A DNA stretch of 27,081 bases from JBDIAR01 sp039812545 (GCA_039812545.1 JBDIAR010000021.1:1-27081), one strand, 5' to 3'; shown: positions 14,380 to 23,236, counted from the stretch's first letter. Notes: a model not told the origin generated them from the sequence alone. Translations and numbers: made by a program.

Positions 14380-16155
14380 GTGCCGCGCACGTTGCGCATG
14401 TCCACCCTGTTCCTGCGTACCCTGCGCGAGGACCCGGCCGATGCCGAGGTGCCCAGTCACAAGCTGCTCGTCCGGGCCGGATACATCCGCCGGGTCAGTC
14501 CCGGCGTGTACACCTGGCTGCCGCTCGGGCTGACCGTGCTCCGCAAGGTCGAACAGATCGTCCGCGAGGAGATGGACGCCATCGGCGCCCAGGAACTCAT
14601 CTTCCCGGCCCTGCTGCCACGAGAGCCCTACGAGGCGACGGACCGGTGGACCGAATACGGCGACAACGTCTTTCGGCTCAAGGACCGCAAGGGCAACGAC
14701 CATCTGCTCGGCCCGACCCACGAGGAGATGTTCACCCTCGCGGTGAAGGACTTGTACTCCTCCTACAAAGACCTGCCGCTGTCGCTCTACCAGATCCAGA
14801 CGAAGTACCGCGACGAGGCCCGCCCGCGCGCCGGTGTTTTGCGCGGCCGGGAGTTCGTCATGAAGGATTCGTACTCCTTCGACATCGACGCGGCCGGTTT
14901 GGAGGAGTCCTACCAAAAGCACCGGACGGCATACCAGCGGATCTTCGACCGGCTGGGCTTCGACTATGTCATCGTCCAGGCGATGGCCGGGGCGATGGGC
15001 GGCAGCAAGAGCGAGGAGTTCCTCGCCACCGCCGACAACGGCGAGGACACCTACGTCCGCTGTGGGTCGTGTGGGTATGGCGCCAATGTCGAGGCGGTGC
15101 GCGTCCCCGCGCCGCCTTCTCGTACGACCGCGGACCTGCCCGAGGCGCACGTCGAGGACACTCCGGACACGCCGACGATCGACACCCTGGTCGACCTGCT
15201 GAACCGGGCTCATCCGCGGGCCGACGTACGCTCGTGGACCGCCGCGGACACGTTGAAGAATGTCGTCGTCCTGCTCGTCCACCCCGACGGCCGGCGCGAG
15301 CCGCTCGTCATCGGCGTCCCCGGGGATCGAGAGGTGGACGAGAAACGCCTTGCGGCACAAGTGGAACCAGCCGCGGTCGAGGCGTTCACCGAGGAGGACT
15401 TCGGGCAGTGGCCCGGTCTCGTTCGCGGCTATATCGGCCCGCAGGTGCTTGGTGCCGAAGGAACGGCCGGCGTCCGCTATCTGGTCGATCCCCGGGTGGC
15501 GGACGGGACCGCGTGGGTGACCGGTGCCAACGAACCCGGCCGTCACGTCCTCGACCTCGTCGCCGGTCGGGACTTCACCCCCGACGGCACGATCGAGGCG
15601 GCCCAGGTTCGCGACGGCGATCCGTGTCCGGTCTGCGGCGGCGCGCTGGCGTCGGCGCGCGGTATCGAGATCGGCCACATCTTCCAGCTGGGGACCAAGT
15701 ATGCGCAGGCGCTGGGTCTGAAGGTCCTCGACCAGAACGGCAAGCTCACCACCGTCGTCATGGGGTCGTACGGCATCGGACCCTCGCGCGCGGTGGCCTG
15801 CGTGGTGGAGGGCAATCACGACGAGTTCGGCATCGTCTGGCCCCGGGAGATTGCGCCCGCGGATGTCCACGTGGTCATCGCCGGCAAGGAGCCCGCCATC
15901 GCCCAGGCCGCCGAAGACCTGGTCGCGCAGCTCGAAAAGCGAGGCGTAGCAGTGCTCTTCGATGATCGAGCCGGGGTCAGCCCGGGCGTCCGGTTCAAGG
16001 ACGCCGAGCTGATCGGCGTCCCCACCATCGTCGTCGTCGGGCGCGGAGTGGCCGACGGGGTGGTCGAGATCAAGGACCGCCGCTCCGGCGAACGGCGCAG
16101 CGTCGAGCTCGCCGACGCCGCGGCGGCCATCGAACGCGAAGTGCGCTCCCGATGA
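14380..16155 (+). CDS. proS: Prolyl-tRNA synthetase, bacterial type with editing domain
   Basis: ProS charges tRNA-Pro with proline in the cytoplasm. The 591-residue protein is a full bacterial-type class II enzyme. Motif 2 is TKYRDEARPRAGVLRGREF (141-159), followed by MKDSYSFD. An insertion (INS) editing domain that clears mischarged alanine occupies about 220-400, and motif 3 is GSYGIGPSRAV (462-472). The HGTP anticodon-binding domain is at about 490-591. The start is GTG 14380 with GAAGGGA upstream; an in-frame ATG six codons later (MSTLFLRT) is possible. The next gene overlaps the stop by 4 bases. Confidence 0.97.
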   Translation: MPRTLRMSTLFLRTLREDPADAEVPSHKLLVRAGYIRRVSPGVYTWLPLGLTVLRKVEQIVREEMDAIGAQELIFPALLPREPYEATDRWTEYGDNVFRLKDRKGNDHLLGPTHEEMFTLAVKDLYSSYKDLPLSLYQIQTKYRDEARPRAGVLRGREFVMKDSYSFDIDAAGLEESYQKHRTAYQRIFDRLGFDYVIVQAMAGAMGGSKSEEFLATADNGEDTYVRCGSCGYGANVEAVRVPAPPSRTTADLPEAHVEDTPDTPTIDTLVDLLNRAHPRADVRSWTAADTLKNVVVLLVHPDGRREPLVIGVPGDREVDEKRLAAQVEPAAVEAFTEEDFGQWPGLVRGYIGPQVLGAEGTAGVRYLVDPRVADGTAWVTGANEPGRHVLDLVAGRDFTPDGTIEAAQVRDGDPCPVCGGALASARGIEIGHIFQLGTKYAQALGLKVLDQNGKLTTVVMGSYGIGPSRAVACVVEGNHDEFGIVWPREIAPADVHVVIAGKEPAIAQAAEDLVAQLEKRGVAVLFDDRAGVSPGVRFKDAELIGVPTIVVVGRGVADGVVEIKDRRSGERRSVELADAAAAIEREVRSR

Positions 16156-16943
16156 GTCAGCCCTTCTCGCCGTCCGCCGAACGCCATCACCCGCGACCCG
16201 TGCGGGCGTGCATCTTCGACTGGGGTGGCACCATCACGCCCTGGCACGAGGTCGACCTGCGCGCCCAGTGGGAGGTCTTCGCCGACGGGTACGGCGCGAT
16301 GGCCTGCGCCCGAGACGACTTGGCGAGCAAGCTGTATGCCGCCGAGGACGCCGGCTGGGCCCGTGGCCGTCGGGCCAACTCCAGTCTGCGGCTGACGGAG
16401 ATTCTCGCCGGTGCCGGACTGGACCCGCAGGCGGGGTCGACGCAGGCCGGCATCGCGGCATACGAGGAGTTCTGGGATCCGCACACCCTCACCCACCCCG
16501 ACATCCCGGACCTGTGGAACTGGTTGCGCGACAACGACATCCGGGTCGGCGTGCTGTCCAACACGATCTGGTCACGGGAACGGCACGACGGGATCTTCGA
16601 GCGGGACGGGGTTCTCGACCTCATCGACGGCGCGGTGTATTCGAGTGAGACGCCGTGGGTCAAACCGGCCCGCGAGATCTTCCTCGCCGCGGCCGATGCC
16701 GTCGGGGTCGAGCCCGCTGACTGCGTGTACGTCGGCGACCGCTCGTATGAGGATGTCCACGGGCCGCAGACTGCCGGGATGCGCGCGGTGTGGATCCCGC
16801 ACTCGAATATCCCCGAGTACCAACAGGTCTCCCACGACGCGACGCCCGACGCGATCGCCCACAAGATTCCCGACATTCGGCGGATCGTGTCCGCGTGGTC
16901 GGCCGGCCAGGACATCCCGGCCGAATTGGCCCATGCTCGATGA
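16152..16943 (+). CDS. HAD-superfamily hydrolase with DWGGT motif I
   Basis: This 263-residue haloacid-dehalogenase-like protein keeps motif I as FDWGGTIT (Asp23 to Thr29), motif II as LSNT, motif III Lys in WVKPAREIF and motif IV as VGDRSYEDVHG. The helical cap lies between motifs I and II. The second aspartate of the usual DxDG(T/V) is replaced by glycine. In phosphatases that residue is the general acid/base, so a simple phosphomonoesterase mechanism is doubtful, although DWGGT is, as far as I recall, a recurrent actinobacterial variant. The gene is coupled to proS (ATGA) and its 3' end overlaps the permease by 11 bases. Substrate unknown. Confidence 0.85.
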   Translation: MSQPFSPSAERHHPRPVRACIFDWGGTITPWHEVDLRAQWEVFADGYGAMACARDDLASKLYAAEDAGWARGRRANSSLRLTEILAGAGLDPQAGSTQAGIAAYEEFWDPHTLTHPDIPDLWNWLRDNDIRVGVLSNTIWSRERHDGIFERDGVLDLIDGAVYSSETPWVKPAREIFLAAADAVGVEPADCVYVGDRSYEDVHGPQTAGMRAVWIPHSNIPEYQQVSHDATPDAIAHKIPDIRRIVSAWSAGQDIPAELAHAR

Positions 16944-17718
16944 CCTCTCCGGAACCACCGTCGCCCTGATCGGTTGCGCCGGCTTTGTCGCCGGTTGGGT
17001 CGATGCCGTCGTCGGCGGCGGTGGCCTGATTCAACTCCCCGCGCTGCTGCTCGGCCTGCCGAACGCCCAACCCGCCCAACTGCTCGCCACCAACAAGATC
17101 GCCTCGCTGGCCGGCACCACGACCGCTGCGCGCACCTATATCCGCCGCATCCCGCCGGATTGGTCGGTCGCCCTGCCGATGGCGGCCAGCGCGCTCCTCG
17201 GGTCGGTCGGGGGTGCGTTCATCGGCGTGCACATCCCCAAGGCCGCGTTCAACCCGATCATCCTCGTCCTGCTCGTGGTCGTCGGTGCCTACACCGTGTT
17301 CCGGCCCGATCTCGGATCGGTCACCGCTTTGCGCTTCGCCGGTCGGTCGGGCACCCTGCGGGCCTGCGTCATCGGTGCGGGCATCGGGTGTTACGACGGG
17401 GTGCTGGGTCCGGGCACCGGCTCCTTCCTCGTCTTCGCGCTCGTCGGCTGGCTCGGGTACGCCTTCCTCGACGCCTCCGTCAAGGCCAAGATCGCCAACT
17501 TCGCGACGAATCTCGGTGCCCTGCTGGTCTTCGTGCCGATGGGGCTGGTCGTGTGGCCGGTAGCGGCCGTCCTCGTCCCCGCGAACCTGCTCGGCGGGTA
17601 TGCCGGTGCCCGGACAGCGGTGCGACTGGGCAGCGGTTTCGTGCGGGTCGTCTTCGTCACGGTCGTCACCGCCTTCATCGTGCGAATCGGGGGACAGCTG
17701 TTGCACTGGTGGTCCTGA
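16933..17718 (+). CDS. TauE/SafE-family (sulfite exporter-like) membrane permease
   Basis: The 261-residue membrane protein has about seven or eight hydrophobic segments. The family signature occurs twice: GFVAGWVDAVVGGGGLIQLPALL near the N-terminus with ATNKIASLAGT, and GCYDGVLGPGTGSFLVFAL with KAKIANFATNLGALLVF in the second half. These match TauE/SafE proteins (Pfam TauE), proposed exporters of sulfite or sulfoacetate. The substrate here cannot be inferred. The start at ATG 16933 lies inside the end of the HAD gene, so the two are probably translated from one message. The frame is open upstream but overlaps the HAD gene in another frame. Confidence 0.9.
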   Translation: MLDDLSGTTVALIGCAGFVAGWVDAVVGGGGLIQLPALLLGLPNAQPAQLLATNKIASLAGTTTAARTYIRRIPPDWSVALPMAASALLGSVGGAFIGVHIPKAAFNPIILVLLVVVGAYTVFRPDLGSVTALRFAGRSGTLRACVIGAGIGCYDGVLGPGTGSFLVFALVGWLGYAFLDASVKAKIANFATNLGALLVFVPMGLVVWPVAAVLVPANLLGGYAGARTAVRLGSGFVRVVFVTVVTAFIVRIGGQLLHWWS

Positions 17719-17764
17719 TGCTCCGCATCCCGAGGGCGGCGGGCGACCGGGGTCGTTCGTCGCT

Positions 17765-17774
17765 CTCATATGAG
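17765..17774. promoter_or_regulatory. Palindrome upstream of the flavin electron-transfer operon
   Basis: CTCATATGAG is a perfect 10-bp palindrome in the 109-bp gap before the membrane reductase gene, the most A/T-rich spot nearby. It could be a repressor or activator site. There is no independent support. Confidence 0.25.
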
Positions 17775-17827
17775 CGCGCGAAGATGTTCACAGGATTCGC
17801 ATAGGCCACGTCGGCAAGCTCATCGAC

Positions 17828-19294
17828 GTGACCACCGTGACAGCCCCCATTCCGGCCGCCCAGCATCCGACGACCCCGATGCCGACGACCCTCCCGGCGA
17901 AGGACCTGCCGGCTCAGCGGCTTGCCCGCCGCCGCCCGGCGACGCCACGGTGGTGGCGGGACGCGGCCGGCGCGCTGACCTGGGGTTCGATGCTCTTCGT
18001 CGTCGCGTTGTGGGTCGGCCACGGTGGGGTGCAGGAACTCGTCGGTTGGGCGGAGGCACTGGACTCGCTCGGGCGTCTCACCGGGCTGATCGCGGCCGAT
18101 CTCTTGCTCCTCCAGGTGCTCGGTATGGCCCGGATTCCGTTCGTGGAGCAGGCATACGGGCAGGACGAACTGGCTCGGCGACACCGGCTCATCGGGTTCA
18201 CGTCGGTCAACCTGATGTTCGCCCACATCGTGCTCATCACGCTCGGGTATGCCGCAGGGACCCCCGTCGGGATCGTCGGCACCTTCGTCGACCTCGTCCT
18301 GAACTACCCGGGGATCCTGCTCGGCTTGGCGGGCACCGTCGCGCTCTGCCTCGTCGTGGTCACCTCGATCCGCAAGGCCCGACGCAAGCTGCGGTACGAG
18401 TCGTGGCACCTCATCCATCTCTACGGCTATCTCGGTGCCGGTCTGGCGCTGCCCCACCAACTGTGGACCGGCCGCGACTTCGTCGGGAGCACGATCTCGA
18501 CGGTGTTCTGGTGGGGTTTGTGGGGGACCGCGCTGGCGTCGGTGATCGTCTTCCGGTTGGGGCTGCCCATGATTCGTTCCCTGCGACACGGGCTGGTCGT
18601 GGAGTCGGTGACCACTCACGACGGCGAAACCCCGGCGACGACGGTCGTCATGCGGGGCCGCGACCTGGACAAGCTCCGGGCGAGCGCCGGTCACTTCTTC
18701 CAGTGGCGCTTCCTGGACGGACCGGGCTGGAGTCGGGCGCACCCCTACTCGCTCTCGGCCGCCCCGGACGGTCGCACGCTGCGGATCACGGCCGCTCACC
18801 TGGGCGACGGATCGCGTCGCCTCGCCGAGCTCAAACGCGGCACCAAGGTCTTCTTCGAGGGGCCCTACGGCCGGTTGCACGAGGGGGTCCGAACCCGTCG
18901 CAAAGTTCTGCTGATGGGCGCCGGCATCGGCGTGGCCCCCATGCGAGCGCTGCTGGAGGGCTTGGACCAGCAGCCGGGCGAGGTGACGCTGATCTACCGG
19001 GTGCACGCGCCGTCCGACGCGCTCTTCGCGGACGAGTTGGACAAGCTGGCGCGCGACAAGGGTGCTCGGGTCCTGACCGTGAGCGGACCTCGGAATCGCG
19101 CGCGGACGAGCTGGCTTCCGGCATCCGCGGAGCATCTCAGCGACGCCGATGCCTTGCGCCACCTCGTCCCCGATGTCGCCGACCATGACGTCTACCTGTG
19201 TGGGAGTCCGGCCTGGATGGCCGCGGCTCGGGATGCCGCGCTGGTCGCCGGCGTTCCCGCCGACCGGATCCACCAGGAACTCTTCGGCTACTGA
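17828..19294 (+). CDS. Ferric-reductase-like transmembrane flavoprotein (haem b membrane domain plus FAD/NAD(P) domain)
   Basis: The 488-residue protein has a proline/arginine-rich N-terminal tail and about six membrane segments (50-245). A cytosolic ferredoxin-reductase-type domain (255-488) follows. Candidate haem ligands are His119 and His133, and His194, His197 and His210 in ESWHLIHLYGYLGAGLALPH, as in ferric reductase/NADPH oxidase cores. The FAD site is AHPYSLSAAPDG, the NAD(P) site is MGAGIGVAPMRALLEG (363-378), and the C-terminal VYLCGSPAWM is typical of the FNR family. It should carry electrons from cytosolic NAD(P)H across the membrane. The exported FMN-binding protein 49 bp downstream is the likely acceptor. 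GTG 17828 was chosen as the first start that precedes a sensible N-terminus; no strong Shine-Dalgarno sequence is seen. Confidence 0.9.
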   Translation: MTTVTAPIPAAQHPTTPMPTTLPAKDLPAQRLARRRPATPRWWRDAAGALTWGSMLFVVALWVGHGGVQELVGWAEALDSLGRLTGLIAADLLLLQVLGMARIPFVEQAYGQDELARRHRLIGFTSVNLMFAHIVLITLGYAAGTPVGIVGTFVDLVLNYPGILLGLAGTVALCLVVVTSIRKARRKLRYESWHLIHLYGYLGAGLALPHQLWTGRDFVGSTISTVFWWGLWGTALASVIVFRLGLPMIRSLRHGLVVESVTTHDGETPATTVVMRGRDLDKLRASAGHFFQWRFLDGPGWSRAHPYSLSAAPDGRTLRITAAHLGDGSRRLAELKRGTKVFFEGPYGRLHEGVRTRRKVLLMGAGIGVAPMRALLEGLDQQPGEVTLIYRVHAPSDALFADELDKLARDKGARVLTVSGPRNRARTSWLPASAEHLSDADALRHLVPDVADHDVYLCGSPAWMAAARDAALVAGVPADRIHQELFGY

Positions 19295-19343
19295 GCATCC
19301 ATCGCTTCTCGCCCCGACAACTTCGTAATCGAAAGGAACCGCC

Positions 19344-19886
19344 GTGCGCCGCATCGCGCTCTGGTTCATGAGCACCCTGACCGTTCTCGTCCTGCTGTTC
19401 AGCTATCGGACGTCCACCTCCAGCGTCGCCGCCACGACCGCGCAGGTCGCCGGCAGCAACGGCGTCGGCGCGTCGACCGGGCTGACGCCCAGCCCGACCG
19501 CCGCTTCCACCGCCACAGCCACCACTGCGACGCCGAGCAGCAGCGCGACCGCGGCGACCACCCCGACGGCGACTCCGACGTCCAGCGCGGCTGCCGCACA
19601 GTCCGGGACAGCCAAGACCTACGACGGCGACGCGGTCATGACCCGATTCGGCAACGTCCAGGTGCAGATCACCGTCCAGGACGGCAAGATCACCGCCGCC
19701 CAGGTGCTCCAAGTCCCGTGGAACGACCGCCACGACCAGCAGATCAACTCGTATGCCGTGCCGATCCTCAACCAGGAGACCGTTGCCGCCCAGAGCTCCG
19801 GGATCGACATGGTCTCCGGCGCGACGGTCACCTCCGGCGCATACATCCAGTCCTTGCAGTCCGCTCTGGACCAGGCCCACCTGTGA
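19344..19886 (+). CDS. Exported FMN-binding (covalently flavinylated) protein
   Basis: This 180-residue protein has an N-terminal membrane anchor or signal (IALWFMSTLTVLVLLFSY, 4-21), a long Ala/Thr/Ser-rich flexible region (22-90) and a C-terminal FMN_bind domain (92-180). The flavinylation motif is DMVSGATVTS (155-164); by comparison with NqrC/RnfG, Thr163 should take FMN through a phosphoester bond. It probably relays electrons on the outer face of the membrane. GTG 19344 has AAAGGA at good distance. The stop overlaps the ApbE start (GTGA), so carrier and modifying enzyme are coupled. Confidence 0.9.
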   Translation: MRRIALWFMSTLTVLVLLFSYRTSTSSVAATTAQVAGSNGVGASTGLTPSPTAASTATATTATPSSSATAATTPTATPTSSAAAAQSGTAKTYDGDAVMTRFGNVQVQITVQDGKITAAQVLQVPWNDRHDQQINSYAVPILNQETVAAQSSGIDMVSGATVTSGAYIQSLQSALDQAHL

Positions 19887-20692
19887 GCACCGCGACGATG
19901 ACGAAGGCGGGCTCGACGGACCGGCTCGACGGACCGGCGCACCGGACCAGGCGCGCCTTCGTCGATCACCTCATGGGGATGCCGATCAGCATTCATCTCA
20001 AGGGAATCGGCGTCGACAGCCCGCACACCCGGCGGATCGTCGATGCGGCATACGAAGAACTCCGGTGGGGCGACGAGACCTTCTCACCGTTCAAGGAGAA
20101 CTCCCAGGTATGCCGGATCCAGCGGGGCGAGCTGCGCGTCAAGGACGCGCTGGCGCCGGTCCGCGAGGTCGCCGAGTTGTGCGAACAGGCGCGCGAGGTC
20201 ACCGGTGGCGCGTTCACCGCGTGGCTGCCGGGGCAGGGCGGATCGATGGTGTGGAATCCCACCGGGCTGGTCAAGGGCTGGGCCGTCGACCGAGCGGCGG
20301 CCATCCTGTCGGGTCTGCCGCTGATCGCGTTCTCTATCAACGCCGGTGGCGACATCGTCGCGGGCACGCACGCGCATCTGCCGGCCGAGGGGGAGTTCAG
20401 TATGCCGTGGCGGCTCGGGGTCGAAGACCCGCGGGATCGCTCCCGGATGGCCGCCATCGTGCCTCTGCGCGCCGGCGGACTCGCCACATCCGGCACCGCG
20501 GCGCGCGGCGCGCACCTCTACGATCCGGCAACCGGCGCGATGGTCGAGCGGGCCGGTTCGGCGACGGTGTTCGGGCCCGAGCTGGTCTGGGCGGACGTGT
20601 GGGCGACGGCGCTGTTCGTCGGCGACGAGGCGACGAGGGCGGCGTTCCAGGCGTGGGGGCGGCCGCGTGGGTATCAGTCGATCCTGTTGTGA
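19883..20692 (+). CDS. apbE: FAD:protein FMN transferase (ApbE family)
   Basis: ApbE moves FMN from FAD onto a Thr/Ser of target proteins. The 269-residue protein has MGMPISIHL, the FAD-binding PTGLVKGWAVDRA (127-139), NAGGDI (153-158) and the metal-site block ATSGTAARGAHLYDPATG (201-218). It is shorter than many ApbE proteins and has no signal peptide or lipobox, so it may act in the cytosol or use a non-canonical route; an uncleaved start further upstream is unlikely because it would lie within the FMN-binding gene. It is translationally coupled to its likely substrate. The end overlaps the convergent DUF255 gene by 19 bases. Confidence 0.93.
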   Translation: MSTATMTKAGSTDRLDGPAHRTRRAFVDHLMGMPISIHLKGIGVDSPHTRRIVDAAYEELRWGDETFSPFKENSQVCRIQRGELRVKDALAPVREVAELCEQAREVTGGAFTAWLPGQGGSMVWNPTGLVKGWAVDRAAAILSGLPLIAFSINAGGDIVAGTHAHLPAEGEFSMPWRLGVEDPRDRSRMAAIVPLRAGGLATSGTAARGAHLYDPATGAMVERAGSATVFGPELVWADVWATALFVGDEATRAAFQAWGRPRGYQSILL

Positions 20693-22662
20693 TCCAAGAT
20701 GTTCCGCAATTCACCGGCTTCGGTGACGGGCGCCTCACAGACGAACCCCCGGCATACATAGGCGGCCGGAGCTTCGGCGATCAACGGGCGTTCGGCAAGC
20801 AGGGGCAGCCCGGGCGTGTCCGGTGCCCCCACGGCGAGGACCAGCCCAGGAGACGTCGACCATCGGGCGACGGACGCCAGAGCGTCGGCGCGCGGGCCAT
20901 CACCCACGACGGCGACCTGGATCGGTCCGGCAAGGAGTGCCTCTGCGACGGCCAGGGTCCAGCCGGCGAATCGTGGCGCCTTGCGGGCCAATTCGCCGGC
21001 GGCATTGATCGCGGTTCGCGCGGCGTCGAGATGGCGCGGTGATCCGGTGAGGGCTCCGAAGGTGAGTAGCGCGCCGGCCAGGGCCGCCTGTCCCGACGGT
21101 TCGGCGTTGTCCGTGGCGCTGTCGGGGCGCAGGTAGAGGCTCTCCGCATCGCGGCCGGTGTCGTGGAAACCGCCGTCCGGTGCGGCGAATTGGGCGAGCG
21201 CAACTTCCAGCAGCGCCTCGGCCGCCGTCAGCCAGCGCGGGTCGGAGGTCGCCTGATGAAGTTTGAGGAGCGCTTCGGCGAGATTCCCGTAGTCGTCGGC
21301 CACCCCGGCCGCCGGGCCGATCCGTCCGTCGCGCGAGACCCGGCGCAACCGACCGTCGACGATGTGGCGGCTGAGGAGGTAATCGGCGCAGACCATTGCG
21401 CGAGCCAGCAGGGCCGGGTCCTCAAGTGCGATCCACGCCTCGACGAGGGCGGTGATCGTCAGCGCGTTCCAGCTCGTGACGATCTTGTCGTCTCTGGCGG
21501 GCTGCGGGCGGGCGGCTCTGGCGGCGTGCAGCTTTGCGCGGACCGGGCCCCACCAACGTTCGTCGTCGGGATCGGTCGGCAATTGCAGTGTCGAACGGCC
21601 GTGTTCGAAGGTGCCGGGTTCACCGACCCGGAGCAGAGCTGCGGCACTCGCTCCGTCGTCTTCGCCGAGCACGTCCGCGAGTTCGGCCGGGGACCAGACA
21701 TAGGTCAGGCCCTCGACGCCGTCGGTGTCCGCGTCGAGGGCGGCTGCGAAGCCACCGTCCGCGAGGCCGAGGTCGGTGATCAGGAAGTCGGCGGTGTCGC
21801 GAGCGATCCTGCGGGCCAACGGGTTCCCGGTCGCGCGGTACCAGTGCGCGTAGACGCGGAGCAGCAGGGCGTTGTCGTAGAGCATCTTCTCGAAGTGCGG
21901 CACCACCCATCGCGCGTCGACCGAGTAGCGGGCGAACCCGCCGGCGAGTTGGTCGTAGATGCCGCCCCGTGCCATCGCTTCCAGGGTGCGTTCGGTCATC
22001 ACGAGGGCCGTCGCATCGCCGGTGCGGGCGTGATGTCGGAGCAGGAACTCCAGCACCATCGACGGCGGGAACTTCGGTGCATCGCCGAATCCGGCCCACT
22101 CCCGGTCGAATTGCCTGGCCAGGTCGGTGACGGCGGCGTCGACGGCCACCTCGTCGACCTCGACGGCGTCGGGGCGCCGCACCATCTCGATCAACTGGGT
22201 CGCCACCGAATCGCCCTGCGCGAGAACCTCATCGCGTCGCTCGTGCCAGGCTTGGGCGACCGCCCCGAGCAGTTGGAGGAAGGCCGGGCGCGGGTAGTAG
22301 GTGCCGGCCTGGATCGGTTTGCCGTCGGGGGTGAGGAACACGGTCATCGGCCAACCGCCGCGTCCGGTCATCGCGGTCGTCGCCGCCAGGTAGGCCGCGT
22401 CCACGTCGGGCCGTTCCTCGCGGTCGACCTTGATGGCCACGAAGTTCTCGTTGATGACGGCGGCAACCTGGGCGTCCTCGAACGATTCGTGCGCCATGAC
22501 GTGGCACCAGTGGCAGGCGGCATACCCCACCGAGAGCAGGACGGGCACGTCGCGGCGGCGCGCTTCGGCGAACGCGTCGTTGCTCCACTCCCACCAGTGC
22601 ACCGGATTGTCCCGGTGTTGCTGGAGGTACGGGCTCAGCGCATCGGCGAGACGGTTACTCAT
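20674..22662 (-). CDS. DUF255 thioredoxin-domain protein (YyaL/SSP411 family)
   Basis: The 662-residue protein begins with the family's conserved SPYLQQHRDNPVHWWEW and a thioredoxin-like domain with redox motif CHWC (50-53) in GYAACHWCHVMAHESFED, then VDREERPDVD and GGWPMTVFLTPDGKPI. The rest (about 170-662) is an alpha/alpha toroid resembling N-acylglucosamine epimerases (FEKMLYDNALLLRVYAHWYR). Members are widespread in bacteria and in animals (SPATA20), but no reaction has been established to my knowledge. ATG 22662 was chosen because the conserved domain starts there; an ATG five codons upstream (22677) is possible. It is a single gene convergent with apbE. Confidence 0.93.
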   Translation of the reverse strand: MSNRLADALSPYLQQHRDNPVHWWEWSNDAFAEARRRDVPVLLSVGYAACHWCHVMAHESFEDAQVAAVINENFVAIKVDREERPDVDAAYLAATTAMTGRGGWPMTVFLTPDGKPIQAGTYYPRPAFLQLLGAVAQAWHERRDEVLAQGDSVATQLIEMVRRPDAVEVDEVAVDAAVTDLARQFDREWAGFGDAPKFPPSMVLEFLLRHHARTGDATALVMTERTLEAMARGGIYDQLAGGFARYSVDARWVVPHFEKMLYDNALLLRVYAHWYRATGNPLARRIARDTADFLITDLGLADGGFAAALDADTDGVEGLTYVWSPAELADVLGEDDGASAAALLRVGEPGTFEHGRSTLQLPTDPDDERWWGPVRAKLHAARAARPQPARDDKIVTSWNALTITALVEAWIALEDPALLARAMVCADYLLSRHIVDGRLRRVSRDGRIGPAAGVADDYGNLAEALLKLHQATSDPRWLTAAEALLEVALAQFAAPDGGFHDTGRDAESLYLRPDSATDNAEPSGQAALAGALLTFGALTGSPRHLDAARTAINAAGELARKAPRFAGWTLAVAEALLAGPIQVAVVGDGPRADALASVARWSTSPGLVLAVGAPDTPGLPLLAERPLIAEAPAAYVCRGFVCEAPVTEAGELRNILDHNRID

Positions 22663-22798
22663 ACCCCAGCGTGGCATACCCCGCGCAGCGTCGTCGTCCT
22701 CACCCCGTTCGCCCGCAGCCGCCATCCGCTGCCACCGGGGTTCACATCCGGTGCCACTTGGGATCAGCAGCCACTCATGCTCGAAGAAGTCGGCCGGG

Positions 22799-22823
22799 CA
22801 TGGAACATTTGACGTCTTCCATG
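22799..22823. promoter_or_regulatory. Inverted repeat upstream of the small antitoxin-like gene
   Basis: CATGGAA (22799-22805) and TTCCATG (22817-22823) form a 7-bp dyad with an 11-nt spacer, ending 17 bp before ATG 22841. Antitoxin genes are commonly autoregulated through such sites, so this is a candidate operator. Confidence 0.35.
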
Positions 22824-22840
22824 GCTTCGAGGAGGCAGGC

Positions 22841-23041
22841 ATGACCGTCAACCCAGAGTCTGGGTCTGATCTCCCCAGCGAGTGGGTCAGCGACAAGCAA
22901 GATCTCACGGAGCTTGTGAGGGGCGTGAAGCCTTACACAGGGGGAGACGATTACACGATCCCAGGCTTCTTCGCCAGCGACGCTGAGCAGAGGGAGTTCG
23001 TGGCCTGGGTGCGTTCGGAGCGCGACAAGGAGCTCGTCTGA
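22841..23041 (+). CDS. Small acidic protein, putative antitoxin of a decayed VapC locus
   Basis: The ORF encodes 66 residues starting MTVNPESGSDLPSEWVSD and ending in a helix, FASDAEQREFVAWVRSERDKELV. AGGAGG lies 5 nt before ATG 22841, the best ribosome site in this part of the window. I do not recognise a named family and see no clear DNA-binding fold. Its role is inferred only from context: it ends 3 bases before a frameshifted PIN-domain gene, and has an inverted repeat upstream, which together look like a type II toxin-antitoxin operon. Local base composition is visibly lower in G+C than in flanking genes, suggesting acquisition. Confidence 0.6.
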   Translation: MTVNPESGSDLPSEWVSDKQDLTELVRGVKPYTGGDDYTIPGFFASDAEQREFVAWVRSERDKELV

Positions 23042-23044
23042 GGC

Positions 23045-23236
23045 ATGGCGGTCGTTGGCCTCGACACCGACGTCATCGGGTCTCATCAAGAGAAATCTGC
23101 CCACCATCCTCAACGCGAAACTCGTTGGCCACCAGCTCGTCACAACGTTCGTCAGCGCGGGCGAGCTCGAACGCTGGATGATCCCGCGAAATCTCATGCT
23201 TCGCGGATCGCTGGGCGGTGCCGCCGGTCGGTCAGG
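23045..23236 (+). pseudogene. Frameshifted and truncated PIN-domain (VapC-like) toxin
   Basis: Reading from ATG 23045 gives MAVVGLDTDVIG, the typical start of a PIN nuclease with its first catalytic Asp, then nonsense. In the next frame the match resumes at once as GLIKRNLPTILNAKLVGHQ followed by LVTTFVSAGELERWMIPRN, including the second conserved acidic residue (Glu of AGEL). Removing one G from the GGG at 23078-23080 would join the two parts. After about LMLRGSLGG the similarity stops, so the C-terminal half with the remaining catalytic aspartates is missing. A full VapC is about 130 residues. The gene is therefore inactive as both a frameshift and a truncation. The adjacent lipoprotein gene begins its 3' end at 23243. 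Confidence 0.7.
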
